From the NCBI RefSeq assembly GCF_018130165.1, contig NZ_JAFCLZ010000040.1:1-52525 (forward strand): DNA of 52,525 nt. Reading direction: 5' to 3'. Below are positions 43,690 through 51,994 of the stretch, one piece after another (position 1 is the first letter of the stretch; every line of letters starts with the position of its first letter). The notes under the pieces were generated by a model. The model saw nothing but the letters and a program-made list of their open reading frames with translations. It did not search any database and had not been told where the DNA came from. The translations under genes and the position numbers were made by a program. The DNA comes from Bradyrhizobium sp. JYMT SZCCT0180 (lineage in GTDB: Bacteria > Pseudomonadota > Alphaproteobacteria > Rhizobiales > Xanthobacteraceae).

Positions 43690-43746
43690 CATCGCCGGTC
43701 TATCGGTTCATGGATGTGGGATGTAATTCTAGATTGCTCGGGAGGC

Positions 43747-44085
43747 TTAGGTCTCTAAAGCCACCGCAGCGCGACTTGAGCAACTCGGGACATCGCAGCG
43801 AACCGGTACTCCCGCGTTGGTGTCGAGCAAGCAGGGTTCAGTATCGCATTCGCTCTGTAGCGGGGGACTTTCAACAGGCGTAAAAGTACCTACCCAACGC
43901 TCTTGCTGCCAAAGCTCAACGTCGTGCTTATCGACGGATTGCCTAGCATGCAGCCGGGCGGTCTTGTCATCGGGCGATGAGAATTTGATACGTCTGATGA
44001 TCTGACGATCCGCGCTGAGGATGAAGGCCTGATACTCCTGCATCCAGGCCGTGTCTTCGAAGAGTTTGAAGTCAAGCGCAGTCAC
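43747..44085 (-). CDS. small hypothetical protein
   Basis: The protein has 112 residues. WMQEYQAFILSADRQIIRRI then KFSSPDDKTARLHARQSVDK and HDVELWQQERWVGTF belong to a small rhizobial family; a broken relative is at 25647. The last 35 residues (with four Cys) look like an extension past the usual end. An EcfG-like sequence lies 36 bases upstream. Function unknown. Confidence 0.6.
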   Translation of the reverse strand: MTALDFKLFEDTAWMQEYQAFILSADRQIIRRIKFSSPDDKTARLHARQSVDKHDVELWQQERWVGTFTPVESPPLQSECDTEPCLLDTNAGVPVRCDVPSCSSRAAVALET

Positions 44086-44121
44086 CGATGAAGCACCCTG
44101 AGTACCGTGGCACCGGCTCCC

Positions 44122-44146
44122 AACTACTCAGGAGGCCCTAGGTTCC
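44122..44146 (-). promoter_or_regulatory. possible EcfG-like promoter
   Basis: GGAAC (44146-44142), 17 bases, GTT (44124-44122) on the minus strand, upstream of the gene at 44085. It overlaps the last codons of the HsdM remnant, so a chance match cannot be excluded. Confidence 0.35.
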
Positions 44147-44480
44147 ATGTTTGTTTGCGAAGCTTCGCTGCTTTTCTCCTTGCTGACTTAGAAGGCTTCG
44201 GCGTCGTCGCGATCAGCACACGCAAGAGACGTTCAGTGCGATCAAGATTTTCTGCAGAACTCCCGGCCGCGCGAACGATGACAGCAGGCCGGTGACTTCG
44301 GTTAGGCAGACCCGCCTCGATCTCAGGCTTCACTGCCAGATAACGGCTGTAGCCGTGGCGGAGGAAGATTAGTCCCATAACGGGCAAAAAATACTCGTTG
44401 CTGGCAAAGTCACTATTGGCGCGCAGCTGATCCGCCGCTGTCCACAGCCGCTTCTCGAGCGCTTCGATGTTAGGTTCCAT
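44124..44480 (-). pseudogene. HsdM N-terminal remnant
   Basis: The first 60 residues or so (PNIEALEKRLWTAADQLRAN, SNEYFLPVMGLIFLRHGYSR, YLAVKPEIEAGLP) are the N-terminal helical domain of a type I modification methyltransferase subunit (HsdM). The normal continuation, with the catalytic NPPF motif, is missing. Instead the frame runs on through unrelated sequence to PPE at 44124. No hsdS or hsdR is present. It is the stub of a deleted restriction system. Confidence 0.7.
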
Positions 44481-44665
44481 TGTACTGACGTGCGCCCTTC
44501 ATGCGCTAAGGAGTAGCAGCGGAGCGAATCGCTGCAGCCAAGTTGTTAATTTCTCTGCCGGAAATAATGGCGATACAGCCGCCAAGTGAAAGAAAATTTC
44601 CCCCTAAATCAACATATATCTGGAAGTGGTGGCGTGAAGGCTCGCTTGGCACTGCAGGTGGACTC

Positions 44666-46156
44666 TTAAACATCCTTGCTCTGATGGTGCATGATCTCGT
44701 CCACGCGGGAGACTGCGCGGTAGATCGCAGTCCGAATTTTCGCTCCAGTGTCGCGCTTGAAGAGTTCGATCAGCACTGGCCGCAAATCCGCAACTTTTTG
44801 AAAATCATCTGGCAGGCCGTGCAGCGCGTGAGCAAAGGCGCTGAGATCGGCGTCATTCTTTGGAATCGCGATCTTTCCAGGCTGAAATGACGCCAGCATG
44901 GATTTCGGCTTACCCGTGTAGAGCTTCCGCGCCGTGGCCGTGCCGCGCAGTCGGTGCACCACCGCGTCCCGGCTGGCAGGCATGCTCGCGTTCAAGCGCC
45001 GCAAGTCCTCAACTATTTGATCAACGCTCATGGAAAGCTGACGGACATAGTGCCAGACGGGCATCCACTTGCGTTGATGGTAAGCCTGCGAGTGCAGGTA
45101 GGCCAGCGGGTCTTGCACAGAATTTCCGAGCAGAAAATTCTCGATGATCGAGTCGGGCGTCACATTCTCGCGGACGATCTTAATTTTCTCGCGGTCCGCA
45201 GCCGAGATCGGCTGCACGTCGCCGACAACTCGCAGTGCGGGTGCACCCTTGATCTGCGTGAAGTCTCCCTCTCGGACGAATTGTATGGACGAGAGCAGGT
45301 CCTTATCTATGACAAACCCACCAGTCCTTCCCGCAACCTCGCCTGTATCAAGGTCGATTGTCGCCTCTGAGCCATTCGCGACACGATTCATACGGCGGGC
45401 GAACTCAGCTACTGCGCGCGCCTCGCGCGCCTCCATGATAGCCCGAAGCTCCCCCGGCTTGATCAGGCGTGTCTCGCCAACGTAGCGGAAGTAGACGCCT
45501 CCCTCCCTAAGATCGCTGCCCATATTCTTCAGGGCGATCACGGGGCCGCGCTCGTGCTTCTCGACGTGCAGCACGCCGACCTTCTTTCCACCTATCGTAG
45601 CAGCGACATGCGTGACCTTCGGCACGGGGTCGAGGCAGCTAACAAGATGCGCGCTCAGCAGCGCGGGATCGAGTGTCTCGAACTTGTCGTCGGACATACC
45701 CTCGACTGCGCTGCCTCCATCATTGATGCCGAAGATGATGTGCCCGCCTCCATTGTTGGCGAGCCCGGCGATGGCTTTGATGATCTTTGCGCTGACGGCA
45801 TAGTTCAACTTGCACTCGACGACATCCGTTTCGCCGCCCCGAACGTGCCAACTCGTCTTTCGCTTTTCAAACATCGCCTCGATGTATTCGATGTCGGTCG
45901 GCGAGTCCGGCCCCTTCGGGTAGACGGCGGCGTGCTGGGCCTCCCACTTCTCGAGGAATGCTGCCAGTTCGTCAGCGTTAGCGGCGGCCACATCCTTGGC
46001 GTAGCTGCCGTCCTTGATCTGCGCGATGCGTCCGGAGCTGATCATTCGATCGACGCGATTAAAGTAGAAGTGCACCGCATCGTTCTTCATGCCCTTCGCC
46101 AGCATAGTGCGGGCGAGCCCGACTTCAGCGTCGGTCATGGTTCGCTTCTTGGTCAT
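44666..46156 (-). CDS. AlbA_2 (Schlafen-type) domain protein, possible defence factor
   Basis: This 496-residue protein has an N-terminal helix-turn-helix-like region (LARTMLAKGMKNDAVHFYFN, SSGRIAQIKDGSY). An AlbA_2 domain follows at about 105-215: TDVVECKLNYAVSAKIIKAI, ANNGGGHIIFGINDGG and KKVGVLHVEKH. The rest is all-helical without a known domain. AlbA_2/Schlafen-like proteins bind nucleic acid, and many are linked to phage or plasmid defence; here the HsdM stub and tRNA fragments on both sides support that, but it is inference. GGAGAGGG precedes the ATG. It is transcribed alone. Confidence 0.75.
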   Translation of the reverse strand: MTKKRTMTDAEVGLARTMLAKGMKNDAVHFYFNRVDRMISSGRIAQIKDGSYAKDVAAANADELAAFLEKWEAQHAAVYPKGPDSPTDIEYIEAMFEKRKTSWHVRGGETDVVECKLNYAVSAKIIKAIAGLANNGGGHIIFGINDGGSAVEGMSDDKFETLDPALLSAHLVSCLDPVPKVTHVAATIGGKKVGVLHVEKHERGPVIALKNMGSDLREGGVYFRYVGETRLIKPGELRAIMEAREARAVAEFARRMNRVANGSEATIDLDTGEVAGRTGGFVIDKDLLSSIQFVREGDFTQIKGAPALRVVGDVQPISAADREKIKIVRENVTPDSIIENFLLGNSVQDPLAYLHSQAYHQRKWMPVWHYVRQLSMSVDQIVEDLRRLNASMPASRDAVVHRLRGTATARKLYTGKPKSMLASFQPGKIAIPKNDADLSAFAHALHGLPDDFQKVADLRPVLIELFKRDTGAKIRTAIYRAVSRVDEIMHHQSKDV

Positions 46157-46546
46157 TCCCTCTCCAGTGCAGGTTGCACTTATAGGGGATTCGCGTTCCC
46201 TTCCGATTCAAATAAAAGACCGTTGCGCAATAGCGGCCTTTTTCACAATGAGGGTCGTGGTGCTTGAGGTTGTTGCCCGACGGTCGCGCGGTGCTGCTCG
46301 CAAATCTGCTACGGACCGGCTGCCGGGGAGTCATACTTACAGGCCGGGCCGTTTCTGCGTGCGCCCCCCGCCTGCCTTAGCAGGTGCTGCTGTTGCCTGG
46401 TGCACGTTCGCGCAGGATTACCCTCGGGACTTTTCGGGCACCCAAGCCGACCCACACGCGGGCGACCCGTATATTAGCCCAAAATTAGCCCACCTAGGAA
46501 CTTGGCGTCTATCTTCAAATAAGAGCTTGTTTCTGCTGGTGGATTC

Positions 46547-46593
46547 TGGCGCTCCCTAGGGGAATCGAACCCCTGTTTCAGCCTTGAGAGGGC
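46547..46593 (-). pseudogene. tRNA-Glu(CTC) 3' half
   Basis: On the minus strand GCCCTCTCAAGGCTG (anticodon CTC) leads to GGGGTTCGATTCCCC and TAGGGAGCGCCA, the anticodon arm, T arm and acceptor 3' strand of tRNA-Glu. The 5' acceptor strand and D arm do not follow. It has the form of an integrase attachment-site duplicate. Confidence 0.65.
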
Positions 46594-46760
46594 AGGACCA
46601 ACTCACTCGAAACCCAGGTCCGATGGTAATGGAAAAACCCGCGGCTTGGGAGAGAGGCTTATCTGCCTTTACCCAGCCAAACTGTTACCCCGGCGCTTAC
46701 CCCAGCGTCCAGACCGCGGTGCTTGCCAGTAAGCTTATCGCGCTAAGTGATTGATACCGT

Positions 46761-46806
46761 TGGCGATCCCGGCATGACTCGAACATGCGACCTACGGTTT
46801 AGGAAA
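46761..46806 (-). pseudogene. tRNA-Arg(CCT) 3' half
   Basis: On the minus strand TTTCCTAAACCGTAGG, then TCGCATGTTCGAGTCATGC and CGGGATCGCCA are the anticodon loop (CCT), T arm and 3' end of a tRNA. The 5' half is absent. It is the second such fragment within 215 bases. Confidence 0.6.
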
Positions 46807-47086
46807 TCGCGAGCCCGCCACCTTCGGCGTTAGTACGAGGCGACCACACCCGTGCTGGTTGCAGCCGCGCCAGAGGCGCCCTTGCGGATGCGTAGCGACT
46901 GCCCGCTAGGCGCGCCTCTTGCGGAGCTTGGTTGTTTGGCATTTGGTCGGTATTGAGAGGCCGCCCAGCGTGATTTTCCGATGACTAACACCCTCAATGG
47001 GCAGCGTAGACAGGTCGCCGGACTGGGGGTCGATCCGGGGGTTTATCCAACTTAACATAGAATACATCAATAAATTCAAACGCATA

Positions 47087-47176
47087 TGGCGGAGAGAGTG
47101 GGATTCGAACCCACGGTACGGTTTCCCGCACACACGCTTTCCAAGCGTGCGCCTTAAGCCACTCGGCCATCTCTCC
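47087..47176 (-). tRNA. tRNA-Ser(GGA)
   Basis: This is a complete 90-nt tRNA with encoded CCA: acceptor GGAGAGA paired with TCTCTCC, anticodon arm CACGC-TTGGAAA-GCGTG (anticodon GGA), long variable arm GTGCGGGAAACCGTAC and T arm GTGGGTTCGAATCCCAC. It reads UCC/UCU codons. Protein frames across it are shadows. Confidence 0.93.
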
Positions 47177-47371
47177 GGAGGCCCTCTCTTGAAGGGGCAG
47201 GACACATTTTGCAAGGGACCGTGGACGCACCCGTCGAAATTTCCCCAATTGTCTGAATTTATTGGATAATTTGCCCCTAATGTTGGCCGGGGTAATCGCT
47301 TGACGCTAGGCCTTGAACCGGAATCAGGTTATCGCCGACGACCATGAGGGCAACCTTGGGCGGAGAACGGC

Positions 47372-47716
47372 ATGATGATCACGCGAGCGCTTTCATTCGT
47401 CACCCTGACAGCGGCGCTGGTCGCGGGCGCCGTGGCCCCCGCCATGGCGCAATCCTGCACCCGTCAGGGCGTCGATGTGAGTTGCGATGACGGAAGGCGC
47501 GGCATCCTCTCGGGGGAAACGATCATCTGGGCCGACGGCACGCGATCGAGCCTGGCTTCGCCGCATCCGAGCGTCGTCATCGGCAACAAATCGTCCGTCA
47601 TCGTTGGAAAGGGCGTGTTCGTCGGCAAGGGCAACGGCGTGGTGCCGATGGAGAATCCGAGCGATCCGCGCCGGGCACGCTGCCCGGTGCTGGATGGCGT
47701 TTCCTATTGCTACTGA
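47372..47716 (+). CDS. exported hypothetical protein
   Basis: The protein has 114 residues with a signal peptide ending AVAPAMA, then QSCTRQGVDVSCDDGRRGIL. It has four Cys in two pairs (SCTRQGVDVSC and RCPVLDGVSYC), which suggests two disulphides. A glycine-rich strand pattern (VVIGNKSSVIVGKGVFVGKG) lies between. I believe the type is conserved in Bradyrhizobium but know no function. GGAGAACGG precedes the ATG. Confidence 0.7.
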   Translation: MMITRALSFVTLTAALVAGAVAPAMAQSCTRQGVDVSCDDGRRGILSGETIIWADGTRSSLASPHPSVVIGNKSSVIVGKGVFVGKGNGVVPMENPSDPRRARCPVLDGVSYCY

Positions 47717-47783
47717 GAGCAGGCTTTGGATTTTTGACGCGTTTTCTTGACGCGAACCGGCGGCCACTTCGCTTGAAAACGCT

Positions 47784-49247
47784 TTAATGATGATACCGCG
47801 CGCCATTATTGACGGAGCGTAGCGGCCAGCGGGTCGGCGCATCAGCCAAGACGGGTCCCAAAGGGCCTCTATCGAGCTGGCTTTCCTGCAACGCGTCGAT
47901 GAAATCGGCAAACCATTGCTGGATCGTGCCGCCGCGCAGCTTTTCCATCATCGCCTCCCAGCGCATCCGCCGCTCGGTCAGTTGCATCGAAAGCGCCGTT
48001 GAGATGGTGCGGGCCATGCCGTCGATATCGTGCGGGTTCACCAGCAAGGCGGTGTCGAGCTCGTTGGCGGCACCGGCGAATTTCGACAGCACCAGCACGC
48101 CCGGGTCGGCGGGATTCTGGGCAGCGACATATTCCTTGGCGACCAGGTTCATGCCGTCCTGCAGCGGCGTCACCACGCCGACCTGCGCGGTGCGGTAAAG
48201 CCCCGCGAGCACAGCCTGGCCGAAGCCCTTGTTCAGATAGCGGATCGGCGTCCAGTCGACTTCGCCGTGGACGCCGTTGACGTCGCTGACGAGTTTGGCG
48301 ACATCGCTCTGCAGATTGCCATAGGCTTCGATCGCGCCGCGCGACGGGGTCGCGATCTGCAGCAGCGACACGGTGCGCGAGAGCTGCGGATGCAGCGTCC
48401 ACATCCGGTCGAACGCCTTGATGCGGTTGATCAAGCCCTTGGAATAATCCAGCCGGTCGACGCCTATCGCGAGCTTCTCGCCATTCAGGCTGCGCCGCAG
48501 CCGCGACACATCCGGATGCGTCGTGGCCTTGGTGGCCTGCTGGGCGAATTTCTGCGGATCGATGCCGATCGGGAATACCGCAGCGCGCGTCCGGCCATAG
48601 CGCGAGACGACGACGCCATCATGCACGGCGAGCCCGAGATCGGACTGCGCGTAAGAAAGGAAATTCTCGCAATCCTCTTCGGTCTGGAAGCCGATGAGAT
48701 CATAGGCCAGCATCGCCTCGATCAGATCGCGATGATGCGGCACGCCTGATATCACCGAGCGCGTCGGCCACGGCGTATGCAGGAAGAATCCGATCGGCTG
48801 TGTCACGCCGAGATCACGCAGCTCGGCGCCGAGCGCGAGAAAATGATAATCCTGAACCCAGAACGCGGAGTCCGGCTTCTTGAAGCGCAGCAACGCGCGC
48901 GCCATGAAGGCGTTCACTTCCCGATAGCTGAGGTAGTCATCCTGGGAAGCGCGAATCAGGTCGGCGCGGGAATGCAGCGCCGGCCACAGCGCCGAATTCG
49001 CAAAGCCCTCGTAATAGCCACCGTAATGCGCCGCCGGCAGATCGAGCATGGCAAGCGCGCCCGCGCCCAACGCCTCAATTTCGGCGAAAGGTTCCTTCTG
49101 GTTCCCGTCACGGACGCGACCGCTGGAACCTACCCAAATCGCGCCGGATTTCTCGACAACGGGCAATAAAGCCGCCGCGAGACCTCCGGTCATGGGTTCA
49201 TTGGGTTTTCCGCGCGCAACGCGGTTAGAGACGACGACGAGGTTCAC
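47784..49247 (-). CDS. otsA: trehalose-6-phosphate synthase
   Basis: This 487-residue protein makes trehalose 6-phosphate from UDP-glucose and glucose 6-phosphate. Family signs: WVGSSGRV, YYEGFANSALWPALHSR, WVQDYHFLALGAEL, GFFLHTPWP, GVDRLDYSKGL and VVTPLQDGMNLVAKEYVA. The GTG at 49247 is the start: it begins VNLVVVSNRV, the family N-terminus, and GGAGGGG precedes it; the frame is open to 49310. It lies 208 bases after otsB and has its own EcfG-like promoter. Trehalose protects against desiccation and osmotic stress. Confidence 0.95.
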   Translation of the reverse strand: MNLVVVSNRVARGKPNEPMTGGLAAALLPVVEKSGAIWVGSSGRVRDGNQKEPFAEIEALGAGALAMLDLPAAHYGGYYEGFANSALWPALHSRADLIRASQDDYLSYREVNAFMARALLRFKKPDSAFWVQDYHFLALGAELRDLGVTQPIGFFLHTPWPTRSVISGVPHHRDLIEAMLAYDLIGFQTEEDCENFLSYAQSDLGLAVHDGVVVSRYGRTRAAVFPIGIDPQKFAQQATKATTHPDVSRLRRSLNGEKLAIGVDRLDYSKGLINRIKAFDRMWTLHPQLSRTVSLLQIATPSRGAIEAYGNLQSDVAKLVSDVNGVHGEVDWTPIRYLNKGFGQAVLAGLYRTAQVGVVTPLQDGMNLVAKEYVAAQNPADPGVLVLSKFAGAANELDTALLVNPHDIDGMARTISTALSMQLTERRMRWEAMMEKLRGGTIQQWFADFIDALQESQLDRGPLGPVLADAPTRWPLRSVNNGARYHH

Positions 49248-49278
49248 AGGTCCCCTCCTGTTGCTGCACCCGCGAATT

Positions 49279-49303
49279 AACAACCATTCATCAATATGGT
49301 TCC
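49279..49303 (-). promoter_or_regulatory. EcfG-like promoter of otsA
   Basis: On the minus strand GGAAC (49303-49299), 16 bases, then TGTT (49282-49279). It ends 31 bases before the otsA GTG. Trehalose synthesis is a known member of EcfG regulons in alphaproteobacteria. Confidence 0.6.
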
Positions 49304-49429
49304 TGGCCAACCTTTCAACGAATTGAAACCAAATTCGGGCTGGCGCGGACGGAACTCACCTGAACTCACGAAAAAGAAAATTTTCCGCGAGATGATGGTG
49401 ATGCGTCAGGGAACTGTGTTCTAAACCCG

Positions 49430-49450
49430 GCACGATTTGTAGAATCGTGC
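49430..49450 (-). terminator. hairpin between otsB and otsA
   Basis: GCACGATT (49430-49437) pairs exactly with AATCGTGC (49443-49450) around TGTAG. It is five bases after the otsB stop; no U-run, so it may be a stability element or partial terminator. Confidence 0.45.
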
Positions 49451-49455
49451 GCCGA

Positions 49456-50292
49456 TCATGGCAGCGCCGCGTCTCTTTCGTCGTCGAGCAGATGCGCAAG
49501 AAACTCACGGACATCGCTCGGCGAATCAAAATGTCCCTGCACGCCTTGCGCGCGACGGCCGACGGAGAATGCGAGACCATCGTAATCAGGCATGATGCCA
49601 AACACCGTTTCGTCGGTGACGTCATCGCCGATGAAGAGCGGACGGCGGCCCTTGAACGGTTCACGCGTCATCAGCTCGCGCACGCCGGTTGCCTTGGTGA
49701 AACCGGAATGCTTGATCTCGCAGACGCATTTGCCCGGCAGCACTTCGATCGGCGCGTTCGGCAGGTCGGCCCTGATCAGCGACACCGCGGCATAGATCGC
49801 CTTCTCCGCATGCGGCGCCAGGCGATAATGCAGCGCCAGCGAGTAGCCCTTGTCTTCCAGCAATATTCCAGGGCTGAGCTTGGCGATCGCAGCCAGGCGA
49901 CGCTTCAATTCCCTGTCCATCGGCGGCGCATGGGCGTCGACCGATTCGTTTTCGGGATCGATACGCATTTCCGCGCCATGGCCGCCGACGGCCGGGAATT
50001 GATCCGGTGCGAAGATCAAGTCGATATCGTTGAGCGAGCGACCGCTGACCAGCGCCAGCGCGCCGTTGGTCCGCGTCACCAGGCGGTTCAGCGTCTTCGA
50101 CAGCCCCGGCGGCACCCAGACCTCGCGCGGCGTCGGCATCAATTCGAGCAGCGTGCCGTCGATGTCGAGCAAAATAGCGGTTTCGCTCAAATGCGGCACC
50201 AGCGAGCGCGGCACCGGAACGGTTTCCGGCGCCCCCTCCTCCTCGCCAACGATCTCATCTTCCAATGGCATTTCCAACAGATCCTCGTTCAT
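49456..50292 (-). CDS. otsB: trehalose-6-phosphate phosphatase
   Basis: This 278-residue HAD-superfamily phosphatase removes the phosphate from trehalose 6-phosphate. Motif I is LLDIDGTLLE (nucleophile Asp), motif II region ALVSGRS, and the metal-binding GDDVTDE is near the C-terminus. The first 30 residues are acidic and probably disordered (DLLEMPLEDEIVGEEEGAPE). The gene starts six bases after the MFS stop, so both are in one operon. Confidence 0.93.
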   Translation of the reverse strand: MNEDLLEMPLEDEIVGEEEGAPETVPVPRSLVPHLSETAILLDIDGTLLELMPTPREVWVPPGLSKTLNRLVTRTNGALALVSGRSLNDIDLIFAPDQFPAVGGHGAEMRIDPENESVDAHAPPMDRELKRRLAAIAKLSPGILLEDKGYSLALHYRLAPHAEKAIYAAVSLIRADLPNAPIEVLPGKCVCEIKHSGFTKATGVRELMTREPFKGRRPLFIGDDVTDETVFGIMPDYDGLAFSVGRRAQGVQGHFDSPSDVREFLAHLLDDERDAALP

Positions 50293-50298
50293 CTCATC

Positions 50299-51792
50299 TT
50301 ACTCCACAAAGGCTAGCGGTGGTGCGACAGATTCGAGCGACTTGCGCTCGGCGGCGACGGCATAGCGCCACGCCACTCCTGCCGCCACGATCATCAGCGC
50401 CGACCCCAACAGGTAGCCGGCGAAAACACTGGTGCGCGATCCCGTATCGATCAGCACGCCGAACAGCGCGGGTCCCACCACGCCGCCAATTCCCGTGCCG
50501 ATCGCATAGAAAATCGCAATCGCCAGTGCGCGAACTTCAAGCGGGAACGTCTCGCTGACGGTGAGATACGCCGCACTCGCCGCGGGCGAGGCAAAGAAGA
50601 AGATCACCATCCAGGCGATCGTCTGCGTCTGCGCGGTCAGAGCTCCAATCGAGAACAGGTAGCCCGACAGCGCCAACAATACGCCCGACACGCCATAGGT
50701 CAGCGTGATCATCTTGCGGCGGCCCAGCGTGTCGAACAGCCGGCCCAGCAGCAGCGGACCGAGAAAATTACCCGCCGCGAACGGGAGGATGTACCAGCCG
50801 ACATGATTGGCCGGGATGTTGAAGAAATCGGTCAGGATCAGCGCGAAGGTGAAGAAGATCGCGTTGTAGAAGAACGCCTGCGCGACCATCAGCACGAGAC
50901 CAACCAGCGAACGCTGGCGATAGACCGTCAACAGGGTGTGCGCGACTTCGCGCAGCGGCGTATGGCTGCGCATCCGCAACCTGATCTTCGGCAGGACACC
51001 CTTCGTCCCATCCCGCACCTGTCCCGCCGACTTCTCGATTGCATCCACGATCGCGTGTGCCTCATCGGGACGGCCATGGATCATCAGCCAGCGCGGGCTT
51101 TCCGGAATCCACATCCGCATCACGAACACGACGAGGCCGAGGACAGCGCCGGTCATATAGGCGAGCCGCCAGCCAGTATCAGGCCCGAACCACGCCGGAT
51201 CGAGCAGCACGATCGCACAGACCGCGCCGAGCGCCGCCCCGAGCCAGAAGCTGCCGTTGATCACGAGATCAGTCCAGCCGCGATAGCGCGCCGGCACCAG
51301 TTCCTGGATCGTCGAATTGATCGCGGTGTATTCGCCGCCGATCCCGGCACCGGTCAGGAATCTGAAGAGCGCGTAACTTCCCACGCTCCATGAAAACGCG
51401 GTTGCCGCGGTCGCCGTGAGATAGACCGCGAGCGTGATGAAGAACAGTTTCTTGCGGCCGATCCGGTCGGTCAGCCAGCCGAAGCCGAGCGCACCGAGCA
51501 CGGCACCGGCGAGATAGGCACTATTGGCCAGTCCGACATCGAAATTCGAGAACCGAAGCGTCGGGCTTTCCTTCAACGCACCGGACAAGGCGCCGGCGAG
51601 GGTGACTTCCAGCCCATCCAGAATCCAGGTGATCCCGAGCGCCAGCACGACGCGGGTATGAAATCCGCTCCAGCTGAGATCATCGAGCCGCGCCGGAATC
51701 GAAGTTTCGATGACGCGATCATTATCCTGCCGCACGGCTGCGGCGGCGGGATCATTCGCTGCCGAACGTTTCCCTGTCAGCTGCACACCCAT
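50299..51792 (-). CDS. MFS transporter of the sugar/aromatic-acid type, first gene of the ots operon
   Basis: This 497-residue protein has 12 membrane segments. Loop motifs are GWLTDRIGRKKLF between helices 2 and 3, GIGGEYTAINSTIQELVP in helix 4, ESPRWLMIHGRPDEA in the central loop and GRLFDTLGRRKMI between helices 8 and 9. The substrate is unknown; the tight link to otsB suggests export or uptake of a sugar or compatible solute, which is inference. ATG 51792 is used although the frame is open to 51990; no strong ribosome site is visible. Confidence 0.85.
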   Translation of the reverse strand: MGVQLTGKRSAANDPAAAAVRQDNDRVIETSIPARLDDLSWSGFHTRVVLALGITWILDGLEVTLAGALSGALKESPTLRFSNFDVGLANSAYLAGAVLGALGFGWLTDRIGRKKLFFITLAVYLTATAATAFSWSVGSYALFRFLTGAGIGGEYTAINSTIQELVPARYRGWTDLVINGSFWLGAALGAVCAIVLLDPAWFGPDTGWRLAYMTGAVLGLVVFVMRMWIPESPRWLMIHGRPDEAHAIVDAIEKSAGQVRDGTKGVLPKIRLRMRSHTPLREVAHTLLTVYRQRSLVGLVLMVAQAFFYNAIFFTFALILTDFFNIPANHVGWYILPFAAGNFLGPLLLGRLFDTLGRRKMITLTYGVSGVLLALSGYLFSIGALTAQTQTIAWMVIFFFASPAASAAYLTVSETFPLEVRALAIAIFYAIGTGIGGVVGPALFGVLIDTGSRTSVFAGYLLGSALMIVAAGVAWRYAVAAERKSLESVAPPLAFVE

Positions 51793-51994
51793 GGGAATTG
51801 AACCAATGAAAAAACACCCGGAACGCCCCAGCCCCAAGGTTCTTTGGCCCGAATTAAGGCAGACGTGATGCCCGCCACGGGAGACAACGTCCCCATCGGG
51901 GCATGGTTCCCGCATTGCGGCATGGGAACCGTGCGGATTTAGCACCGCGGTTCCCCACGTCATTGCGACGGATAAGTCGCAACTCCGCAAACGC

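Noticed and set aside
46906..47269. Open frames on both strands
   Set aside because: They overlap the complete tRNA-Ser gene.
47869..48402. Antisense and alternate frames inside otsA, otsB and the MFS gene
   Set aside because: High-GC shadow frames of strongly recognised genes.
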